Source: an uncultured Pseudomonadota bacterium
GTDB taxonomy: Bacteria > Myxococcota_A > Bradymonadia > Bradymonadales > Bradymonadaceae
Assembly (NCBI GenBank): GCA_913057905.1
Contig: CAJXPB010000001.1
Location: 434,001 to 498,000 of the forward strand
Direction of reading: 5' to 3'
Length of the DNA stretch: 64,000 nucleotides
In this document: in pieces, positions 54,145-61,599 of the stretch
How positions within the stretch are numbered: position 1 is the first letter of the stretch
Layout: every line of letters begins with the position of its first letter
The notes under the pieces: model-generated
Seen by the model: the letters and a program-made list of their open reading frames with translations, nothing else
Databases searched by the model: none
Told to the model about the DNA's origin: nothing
Position numbers and translations under genes: made by a program

Positions 54145-55210
54145 TTATAGAATCCGTATCCGGTTCAGAGTCGTGACTGTCGACCTCTTCTTGTCCGTAC
54201 CACGCCAGCGACAACAGATGCCGGGCGGTCGGGTCGGTCCACATGACCCAGATGCCGGGGATGACGATGACGACAAACTGGAGGATGTGAACCAGCGCGC
54301 CGAAGACGGCCATCTTCCCGCCGACGGCCTCCACGGACAGGAACAGCTCGAGGCCTTCTTTCATGAAGTATTCGAAGTTTCCGGCCAAGGCCGGACCCGC
54401 AGGAATCATAATACCGATGACCAGAATTGCAATTACGGTGGTGATATCCCACGGGGAGACATCAAACCCGAACCCAAACCGAGCCAGCACCCACATCGAC
54501 AGGACGTTGACGCCCCAGTACAGGGCCGTCATCAACAGGAAGCGTCCCAGATATCCTCCATGGGAGAGGACGCGGAATCCGTCGATAAAATCGTCCAGCA
54601 GTTCGACGGCCCAATCCGCGAGGCGAGGTGAAACCGGCCGGCCCAGGGTCTCGATGAGGCCCAGCGCCCAGCTCCGGCGCCACAGCGCCAGCAGACATAT
54701 CGTGAGCGCGGGCACGAAGATCGCCGCCGACATCCAGCCGATGGTGCGAGCGAAGCCGGTCTCCTGTCCACCCGAGTAGGTGAGCAAGGTGATAAAGAGC
54801 ACCCCGGTCACGAGCAACCCGTCGATAACCCGTTCGACGACGGCCGTTGCAAGCAGGCCGCTGACGTTCAACTCCGAGCGCCTGGACAGCAGCGCCGGGC
54901 GGACGAACTCCCCGAGTCGCAACGGGAGCAGCAGAATGCCGGCAAACCCGACGGCGGAGGCCCGATGGACGGTCCCCAGATCGACATCGCCCAGCGGTCT
55001 GACCAGGTAACTCCAGCGGACGACCCGCGCCAGGTGGCAGACCGCGTAGATCGCCATGAAGACGAGCGACCAAATGAGAAGGTGAGAGAGGCTCGTCTCG
55101 CGAAGGTAGACGCGGACCTGCCCAAAGGGCAATTCCCTGGCAGCGAGCCACAGGAAGACCGCACCGATGACGTTGGCGGCCAAAAAATAGAGAGCGAAAC
55201 GACGCTTCAT
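54137..55210 (-). CDS. LPLG/UPF0104-type integral membrane protein (flippase-like)
   Basis: A 357-residue protein with about eight membrane segments. RLGEFVRPALLSRR and VVERVIDGL are the signature of the AglD/MprF-TM family (lysylphosphatidylglycerol synthase membrane region), often lipid-flippase-like. A short charged C-tail overlaps grpE by eight bases. It starts 24 bases after the GT-B-like gene stop, suggesting that both act on a lipid-linked sugar; this is inference. Confidence 0.85.
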   Translation of the reverse strand: MKRRFALYFLAANVIGAVFLWLAARELPFGQVRVYLRETSLSHLLIWSLVFMAIYAVCHLARVVRWSYLVRPLGDVDLGTVHRASAVGFAGILLLPLRLGEFVRPALLSRRSELNVSGLLATAVVERVIDGLLVTGVLFITLLTYSGGQETGFARTIGWMSAAIFVPALTICLLALWRRSWALGLIETLGRPVSPRLADWAVELLDDFIDGFRVLSHGGYLGRFLLMTALYWGVNVLSMWVLARFGFGFDVSPWDITTVIAILVIGIMIPAGPALAGNFEYFMKEGLELFLSVEAVGGKMAVFGALVHILQFVVIVIPGIWVMWTDPTARHLLSLAWYGQEEVDSHDSEPDTDSISE

Positions 55211-55234
55211 GAACGTCCAGTTCGAGCCCGAGGA

Positions 55235-56956
55235 TCAATCTCCGAGTTCGTCATTCATCTTGTCCCGAAGCCGGTCGAGGTCTCGGTCGACCTCCATCTC
55301 GGAGAACCGGTCCTCGAGTTCCGATCGACGGCCCTCCGGTTCGGACGTAGAACCGACCTCGCCCTCGGCCTGTCGTGCGCCCCTGGTGCCTCCTTCTTCT
55401 CCACGTCGCGCCGCCTTTTTTAGTTTCGACTTCTGACGCCGGATATCCTCGAGATCCTCCTGCACCTCGGCGATGTCGTCGAGGTACCCGCGCAGAATGG
55501 ATTCCGCCTCCTCGGCCAGCTCGTCCTCTCCCCAGTCTCTGGCGAGATCGAGGCGGTTTCGCCACCGATCCTCTTCGCGCTGCAACTCCGAGAGCTGCCG
55601 CTCAAGGTCACGCTCGACCAGGATGAGTTCGGCAAGTTGGTCCTTGGCCTCGGCGCGCGACAGGCTGCGGCGGCCTCCGGCTTCTGCCGCCGGCAGGCGA
55701 CGGCGCTCCTCGCCGGTCGTCCCTTCCGATGCCTCGTCGGGGCCGCCGCCGATGGTCTCGAAGGGACCACCATCCGCGGCGGTGGGTTCATCGTCGGACG
55801 GTTCGGGATCCATCGAGCCCGACCCGGCTGCACGAATATCCTCGGCGGACTCCAAGATGTCTCGGAGCGCATCTACGACGTCGTCGTTTGCAGGATTCCA
55901 GGACGCTTCGCGGATCGACTCCCGGCGGCTGTTCAGCGTCTCATCCTCCAGAAAGTCCTCCAATTCGCTTCCCGTGCGCAGGACCTCGGGTACGTGCAGC
56001 GCACCGAAGGTGTCGACGAGGACTTCGACGTTTCCGTCGCCACCCCCGTGGCCGCCGACGATCACAAGCGGCGTACCCGCGGCGACGATGTCGGGGAGGG
56101 TCGGTTCCTCGGGCGGAGCCACCACGGCATCCGCAGCCGCGACATATCGCTCCAGATCGTCGACCCGGCCGAACATCGCCGCGGGAAGGCCATGTTTGTC
56201 GGCGGACCGTCTGAGCGCGGAGGCAGCGGCACCATCGCCGTCGTGGTGGAAGACAAACCGCACCTCGCCCTCGACGAGCGTCGCCTGGAAGACGAGCCGA
56301 TCCAGCGTCGTCGCATCGAAGCTGTCGGCCCGAATCAGGACGATCTTTTCGCCGTCATCAAATCCGAACTCGGACCGTAGAGACGCCCGATCCAGGTTCC
56401 GGGACTCGGTGAAATTCGGGGCCACCGGAGGACCGGCCCGATACAGGCACGGCGAGGTCCAGCCGGCCGACTCCAGGGATTCCATGATACGGTCGTCGGC
56501 ACAGACGAAGGCGTCGATGGTGCCGTTCTCCCAGGCCCGATCGAGCCCGAAACCAAGGGGCACGGCGATCTGAAGGCTCCCGATCCCGGACATCGTCTCC
56601 AACAGACCCAGCGGGCGCACGTATCGAGGGGATGTGACGACCAGAAGCTCCGGTTGTTCGCGCCGGATGGCCGCCAGAAAATCCTCTTCGCGGCCCTCGG
56701 CCTCGGGAAAGGCAACACGCAATCCACGGAGGACTCGCTCCGCTCCGCCCGCTACGGCCTCGCGAGCCGCCGATCCCAGGACTTCGGTGATCGTGACGAC
56801 CCGGGTCCGAAGGCCTCCATCGGCCAATCCGGCCGCGACATCCCTGACGGCGTCCTGTCGCTGACCGAACCCGACGAGAAACCAAACCAAAGGGGACTCG
56901 GATTCGGACGTCTGACTGTCTGATTGGCTTCGATTCGTCTCTGCGTGTTCGTCCAA
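55235..56956 (-). CDS. GT-B-fold glycosyltransferase-like protein with a C-terminal coiled coil
   Basis: A 573-residue protein. Residues about 20-340 resemble the two Rossmann-like halves of a GT-B glycosyltransferase of the MurG/MGDG-synthase kind (HHDGDGAAASALRR, VDDLERYVAAADAVVAPPEEPTLPDIVAAGTPLVIVGG near residues 250-315). A flexible acidic stretch (about 375-430) is followed by a long coiled coil (about 440-530) and a charged tail. The start is a TTG at 56956 with AGAGGA upstream, so it is uncertain. Its neighbour is a flippase-like membrane protein. Donor and acceptor cannot be told. Confidence 0.7.
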   Translation of the reverse strand: MDEHAETNRSQSDSQTSESESPLVWFLVGFGQRQDAVRDVAAGLADGGLRTRVVTITEVLGSAAREAVAGGAERVLRGLRVAFPEAEGREEDFLAAIRREQPELLVVTSPRYVRPLGLLETMSGIGSLQIAVPLGFGLDRAWENGTIDAFVCADDRIMESLESAGWTSPCLYRAGPPVAPNFTESRNLDRASLRSEFGFDDGEKIVLIRADSFDATTLDRLVFQATLVEGEVRFVFHHDGDGAAASALRRSADKHGLPAAMFGRVDDLERYVAAADAVVAPPEEPTLPDIVAAGTPLVIVGGHGGGDGNVEVLVDTFGALHVPEVLRTGSELEDFLEDETLNSRRESIREASWNPANDDVVDALRDILESAEDIRAAGSGSMDPEPSDDEPTAADGGPFETIGGGPDEASEGTTGEERRRLPAAEAGGRRSLSRAEAKDQLAELILVERDLERQLSELQREEDRWRNRLDLARDWGEDELAEEAESILRGYLDDIAEVQEDLEDIRRQKSKLKKAARRGEEGGTRGARQAEGEVGSTSEPEGRRSELEDRFSEMEVDRDLDRLRDKMNDELGD

Positions 56957-56986
56957 AGCGCGTGTCCTCTGCCCTAGCAGATCCGT

Positions 56987-57358
56987 TTATTCGAAAAAGT
57001 TGTCCAGGAAATCTCCGATCTCCGACACATCCATCGACTTGCAGTAGTAGCCGTTGACATCGTGTTGGATGCAGTATTGCTGGAGTTGATCGGCCTCGCG
57101 GTCGCTGTACACGACGACGACCATGTCTCTGTACTCCGGCGAATCCCGCAGAGTCTCGACCAGATCGTCGGCGTTGAGCCGTTCCATACTGATGTCGATC
57201 AGCAGGACTTCGGGTTGTTCGAAATCGATCTTCGAGAGCGCACCGTTCGGCGACGAGAGCTTGACCACCTCGTAGCCACTCTCCTGGAGATGACGTTCGG
57301 CCTGCATCACATCCATGAGGTTGTCATCCAGAATCATGACTTTATGGCTCGAAGGCAT
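56987..57358 (-). CDS. Stand-alone response-regulator receiver domain
   Basis: A 123-residue CheY-like protein without output domain. The acidic pocket is Asp11/Asp12, phospho-acceptor Asp55 (LLIDIS), Ser85 (VVYSDREAD) and Lys107 (YCKS), all in place, so it should be phosphorylatable. A histidine kinase partner is not nearby. It lies 30 bases upstream of the GT-B-like gene on the same strand, so it may regulate or accompany that process. Confidence 0.9.
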   Translation of the reverse strand: MPSSHKVMILDDNLMDVMQAERHLQESGYEVVKLSSPNGALSKIDFEQPEVLLIDISMERLNADDLVETLRDSPEYRDMVVVVYSDREADQLQQYCIQHDVNGYYCKSMDVSEIGDFLDNFFE

Positions 57359-57503
57359 TCCTGACCTCTGACTTCAAACGGAGCGCGTAACCGTCGCTCC
57401 AGTACGTGCTTAGTCACAGTCCGGTTACGTGCGAGATACGATAGACCTCCGCCCCACGTCGGTCAATCTCCCGACGAGCCGGATACACTGGGATGTTGAG
57501 GAG

Positions 57504-57575
57504 AGGCCGCGGTCGGATTCGAACCGACGAATCAAGGCTTTGCAGGCCCTTGCCTTTCCACTTGGCTACGCGGCC
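57504..57575 (-). tRNA. tRNA-Cys (anticodon GCA)
   Basis: A 72-base cloverleaf with acceptor GGCCGCG/CGCGGCC, anticodon loop CTGCAAA (GCA), T arm GTCGG-TTCGAAT-CCGAC and the U discriminator typical of tRNA-Cys. CCA is not encoded. Confidence 0.96.
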
Positions 57576-57587
57576 AGCGGGCCGCAG

Positions 57588-57617
57588 AATCTAGACGTAG
57601 CCTCGTATCGATGTCAA
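57588..57617 (-). promoter_or_regulatory. Predicted promoter of tRNA-Cys
   Basis: Read leftward: TTGACA (57617-57612), an 18-base spacer and TAGATT (57593-57588), 13 bases before the tRNA 5' end. Confidence 0.5.
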
Positions 57618-57667
57618 GGGCGTACCTGCCGGTTTCGCCAGATGGCCAAACGAGCTAAACTGGTGCC

Positions 57668-58270
57668 ATGAACTCTTGGATACTTGTCATCCTCGGAATC
57701 GTCGCGGCCTCCAGCATCGGATGGGCTCTGTGGGAACGGCATCGTCGCCGACGTGTCCGACGTCAACTCGAGAACGAGACAGAACGTCTTCGTCGAGAAG
57801 CCACCGCCCGGATCCAACGGCTGGAGCGACAGATGGAGACGGCGCGCGAGACAGGCCATCTCGACTTCGCCGAAGACCTGATGGAGGCCGTCGATACCCT
57901 GGAGCGCGCCCGCTCGGAATTGCCGAACTCGGAGGCCCCGGAGTTCGCCTCGTCGCTGATGGAGGGGCTGGACATGGTCGAGCGGAATCTGGTCCAGGCC
58001 TTCCGACGCCACGGACTCGAACCGATCGCGCCGGAACCCGGAGACCCCTTCGACCCCGAAGAGCACGAAGCGTGGTCGACCCGAGAGGTCTCTTCCGAGG
58101 GACGCAACCTCATCTGTGAGGTCCATCGGCGCGGCTGGAGATTCGGCGAACGCATCGTCCGACCCGCAGCAGTGACCGTCGGCAAGAGCGAAGAGGTCGT
58201 CCTCGACGATCCCGTGCCCGACACCGAACAGGAAGACGAGACCGCCCAGCAGAGGGCAACCGCCGACTAG
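57668..58270 (+). CDS. Membrane-anchored GrpE-like protein
   Basis: A 200-residue protein. Residues 3-22 form an N-terminal membrane helix followed by an Arg-rich stop-transfer region; then a coiled coil (about 30-75) and a GrpE-type beta domain: PGDPFDPEEHEAWSTREV...VHRRGWRFGERIVRPAAVTVGK. The last part aligns with the canonical GrpE of this genome (FDPERHEAIQQV...GYMIHDRLLRPAMVSVAK). The arrangement predicts a GrpE-like exchange factor tethered to the inner face of the membrane. It is 11 kb from neither dnaK nor dnaJ but only about 4.5 kb from dnaK/grpE on the opposite strand. ATG 57668 has no strong ribosome site. Confidence 0.8.
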   Translation: MNSWILVILGIVAASSIGWALWERHRRRRVRRQLENETERLRREATARIQRLERQMETARETGHLDFAEDLMEAVDTLERARSELPNSEAPEFASSLMEGLDMVERNLVQAFRRHGLEPIAPEPGDPFDPEEHEAWSTREVSSEGRNLICEVHRRGWRFGERIVRPAAVTVGKSEEVVLDDPVPDTEQEDETAQQRATAD

Positions 58271-58290
58271 CGGCCGTCCAGTTACCCGTG

Positions 58291-59007
58291 TCAGTCCGGC
58301 GGCTGTTCCTCGGCCGCCGCGATGCGCGCTGATTGCTCCATCATCGCCTGCTCGTAGTGCTGCGCCCCGGACTTGGGGCTTCTCGGCCCGAGCAGACGAG
58401 CAGCTCGAAAGAGGCGGTCGGCGATTTCGAGACCCTTTTTGAGAAGCGTCGAAATCTCGCCCCGGCGGCAGCCACCTTCGACGAAGAAAAAGAGCGTGTC
58501 GTCGGTAATGCGAACGTCGTCGACATCTTCGGCCAGACGTACGAGTTGGCTTCGTGTCGTCTCCGAGAGGACCATTTCAGCCCGGTCCGTATCCCGGCCG
58601 TACAGACAGAACCGATCCGAGAAGGCCTCGTCTTCGAGCTCGACTTCTTCGTACCGGCCGAACTGGTTGCGAATCCAGCCCCGGGAGTTCGTCAGAATCT
58701 GCAGGTCTTGAGCCAGACGTTTGGGGAAGTCGATGGTGACGCGGACGTACGGGCGCCACCCCCCGCGCGAGACCTCCAGTTCGACTGGAAACTCACCGAA
58801 TTCCCCCCACAACATCTGAACCCTCGCACCGAAGAGATCACGCTCGGCATAGTGATCGAGCCCGAGTCCGGCTCCCAGGTTGAGCAGAAACTCTCCCGAA
58901 AAGTCGTCGTGGCGCTCACCCGATGTCTTCCGCGCCCAAAGCGCCGCACCGACTACGACCAACAGGGTCAGCAGCAACGCTCCCGACCAGATGAGCAGTG
59001 GATCCAT
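58291..59007 (-). CDS. Membrane-anchored protein of unknown function
   Basis: A 238-residue protein with one N-terminal membrane segment (about 5-24). The rest is a soluble domain with strands and helices (ERDLFGARVQMLWG, RGGWRPYVRVTIDFP, FFFVEGGCRRGEISTLL) and no recognised family. GAGGT lies five bases before ATG 59007. It converges with the GrpE-like gene (20 bases between stops) and diverges from the Omp85 gene. Confidence 0.65.
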   Translation of the reverse strand: MDPLLIWSGALLLTLLVVVGAALWARKTSGERHDDFSGEFLLNLGAGLGLDHYAERDLFGARVQMLWGEFGEFPVELEVSRGGWRPYVRVTIDFPKRLAQDLQILTNSRGWIRNQFGRYEEVELEDEAFSDRFCLYGRDTDRAEMVLSETTRSQLVRLAEDVDDVRITDDTLFFFVEGGCRRGEISTLLKKGLEIADRLFRAARLLGPRSPKSGAQHYEQAMMEQSARIAAAEEQPPD

Positions 59008-59116
59008 CGAAAACCTCGTCGAGCCAAAGGTCAGACGCCGTCCGTCGAACAGATTCGCCGACCCTCAGTGTGCCCGCCACGGGTCCCGCGATCAATCACC
59101 ACCCCCGACGCAAACA

Positions 59117-59144
59117 TTGACCTGACCCGCGCGCACGCTATCTT
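59117..59144 (+). promoter_or_regulatory. Predicted promoter of the Omp85/TamB pair
   Basis: TTGACC at 59117-59122, a 16-base spacer and TATCTT at 59139-59144, about 62 bases before the start of the Omp85 gene. Confidence 0.45.
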
Positions 59145-59205
59145 CGACGGAAGCTGATTATCGGCCAATTTCGTCCCTTTCAGCCGAAGGAGCGTCGAGC
59201 CCCTC

Positions 59206-61575
59206 GTGTCTTTCCCCTCTCTGAAAAGAGCCGGACTGGGATCCGCCCTCGTCGTAGTCCTCGCCGGCGCCATCCTCGGCTCCGGCTGCGCAACCGCCGA
59301 CGAACAGATTCGCAAACGCCGACCCGGCTCCACCGACCTTCTGGTCCGCACCCTCGTCATCGAAGGCAACGAGGCAATTCCGACCCGGAAAATCAAAAGC
59401 GGGCTGGCAACTCAGGAGGATCCCGGATGGCGAGCTTCGATCTCGTGGATGCCACTCATCGGAGCCGAACACGAATATTTCAATGTGCTCGACTGGCGAA
59501 AGGACCTCAAGCGCATCCGCACCTTCTACAAGGCGAACGGCTACTACAACGTCGAGATCGTCAACGAACAGATCCTCCGAAATCCAAAGGAGGGATACGT
59601 TCGGATTCGGATCGTGATCGATGAGGGCAAACCCACGCGCACTGCTTCGATCAGCATCGACGGGCTCGAGGCCATCCCCGCAGCCCAACGAAGAGCCGTC
59701 CGCTCCGACCTTCCGCTCCAGAAGGGCAGCATCTTTACCGAAAAGGACTATCTGGAGACCCGCGAACTGCTGCGAACACGGCTCGAATCGCGCGGATACG
59801 CCTACACACAATTGAGCGGAAACACGGTCGTCAACCCACAGAGGCGCCAGGCCGACGTCGGATTTGTCATCGATACAGGCCCCAAGGCGACCTTCGGCGA
59901 GATTTCGATCCGAGGACTGGAGACGATTCCGGAACGCTACATTCGCTCGGTCATCGATATCGAACCGGGCGACCCATACTCCGGCCAAACGCTGAGAGCC
60001 GCCCAGGAGGATATCTACGGCCTGCAAGTCTTCAGTCTCGTCAGCGTATTGCCCGCCCACGAGGCCCGCGGCGATTCCGACAGCAAATCCCAAACTGGCT
60101 CCAAGGCAATGCCCGATCCCGAGGCGGCTGAAGCCCGCCGAAAGGAGAGGATCGCCGACGAGGAGATCGGCGTCTCATCTGGCAGCCAGGGCCCCGAGGA
60201 CTCGCGGTCAGCACTCGGGATCTCAAACCTCCTGCAGTCCGCCCAGGCCGAAGCCGAGAAACGAGCACGCCTCGATACCCGTGTACCCATCGTAATTCGA
60301 GTCAAAGAGGCTCGAAACTGGAACGTCCGGATCGGGACCGGACTGGCCCTGGAACGAAACCGACAGGACGTCCACGGCCAACTCGACATCACGAGCGAAA
60401 ACTTCTTCGGTGGACTCCGCAAATTTCAGTTCTTGAACACCCTCGGGTATGCCTGGGCCCCTGGTTTTATATTCACCGAAGGCGGAGCCCGGGATTCCAA
60501 CAAACGCGGTGTGATCTGGAAGGGCAAGGCCGAATTCGTCCAACCCTGGCTTGTCGGTGGCGGAAGGACGAACTTTCGGCTGACACCCTCTGTCGAGCGC
60601 GACATCCAGATCGGCTACAAACTGTGGAATCCGTCGGCTCGCATTGGAGTGGATCGTACGTTCGGAGACCATGTCACGGCCGGGGTCGGATATCGACTCT
60701 CCTATTACAGTTTCGACGACGTCGATGCCGACCTCCTGCAGGATACCCCTCTGGGTCAGGATTTTCAGCGGGAGTTTTTGCTCGAATACTTCGAACAGTC
60801 GCTGTCACTGGATTACCGAAACAACCCTCTCAACCCGACCCGAGGATGGCTCGGCACCCTCAACCTGCAGCAGGCCGCCCCGTATCTGGTCGGGGGCGAA
60901 TTCAGCTATTTTCGCGCCACGATCGGGGCCGAAGGCTACATTCCGTTCCACCTGGGCACGAAGTGGGTGTTGGCACTGCGGTCCCGCCTCGGATTCATCT
61001 ACAACCTGGAGGGTGGCCCCGATGAAGGTGCAGATGTCAATACACAGCGCGTCCCGACGATCAGCCGGTTCGACAGTGGAGGTCGCGGCTCCATGCGTAG
61101 TTTCGGCCGAGACGCGCTGTCGATCTACAAGGGGGCCGTGCCGGTGGGAGGCATGACGCAGGTCGAATTCGGCATCGAGCCACGATTTCGGCTCGTGGAA
61201 AACCTGCTCGAAGTCGGCGACCTCTGGGGGGCGGTCTTCGTGGACGCCGCGTCGGTCCAGGAAGGGGAGTTTCTGACAGCATCCGCGGCATCCGAGAGCC
61301 TGGAGATCGACTCGGTCTCTGCGGGAGAACTGTTTGGAAGTCTGATGTACGGGGTCGGCGCCGGCATCTGGTGGGTGACCCCCGTCGGGCCGGTCCGAAT
61401 CGACTTTGCGTATACGATCAGTGACTACACCAACGACCGGCGCTTCCGACTCTGTCAAGATGGCAGCAACGCCACTCCGGGCGGATCCTGTAATCTCGCC
61501 AACCCCAACGACGATGAACTTCTGCAGAGCATCGCTGGATGGAATTTCATGCTGGGCATCGGCCACTCCTTCTGA
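59206..61575 (+). CDS. Omp85-family outer membrane assembly protein (BamA/TamA-like)
   Basis: A 789-residue outer-membrane beta-barrel protein. Residues about 40-300 contain POTRA-like units (VRTLVIEGNEAIPTRKI, ASISIDGLEAIPAAQR, GEISIRGLETIPERYI). A linker (about 300-350) is acidic. The C-terminal barrel carries Omp85 features such as SLDYRNNPLNPTRG, SRLGFI and the final GPVRIDFAYTIS...WNFMLGIGHSF (aromatic end). The signal peptide ends ILGSGC, so it may be lipid-modified, which is unusual for Omp85. GTG start with AAGGAG a little far upstream. Directly followed by the TamB-like gene, so a TamA-type role is favoured over BamA. Confidence 0.85.
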   Translation: MSFPSLKRAGLGSALVVVLAGAILGSGCATADEQIRKRRPGSTDLLVRTLVIEGNEAIPTRKIKSGLATQEDPGWRASISWMPLIGAEHEYFNVLDWRKDLKRIRTFYKANGYYNVEIVNEQILRNPKEGYVRIRIVIDEGKPTRTASISIDGLEAIPAAQRRAVRSDLPLQKGSIFTEKDYLETRELLRTRLESRGYAYTQLSGNTVVNPQRRQADVGFVIDTGPKATFGEISIRGLETIPERYIRSVIDIEPGDPYSGQTLRAAQEDIYGLQVFSLVSVLPAHEARGDSDSKSQTGSKAMPDPEAAEARRKERIADEEIGVSSGSQGPEDSRSALGISNLLQSAQAEAEKRARLDTRVPIVIRVKEARNWNVRIGTGLALERNRQDVHGQLDITSENFFGGLRKFQFLNTLGYAWAPGFIFTEGGARDSNKRGVIWKGKAEFVQPWLVGGGRTNFRLTPSVERDIQIGYKLWNPSARIGVDRTFGDHVTAGVGYRLSYYSFDDVDADLLQDTPLGQDFQREFLLEYFEQSLSLDYRNNPLNPTRGWLGTLNLQQAAPYLVGGEFSYFRATIGAEGYIPFHLGTKWVLALRSRLGFIYNLEGGPDEGADVNTQRVPTISRFDSGGRGSMRSFGRDALSIYKGAVPVGGMTQVEFGIEPRFRLVENLLEVGDLWGAVFVDAASVQEGEFLTASAASESLEIDSVSAGELFGSLMYGVGAGIWWVTPVGPVRIDFAYTISDYTNDRRFRLCQDGSNATPGGSCNLANPNDDELLQSIAGWNFMLGIGHSF

Positions 61576-61599
61576 CGCCTCCGACGGCACCTTCACTCG

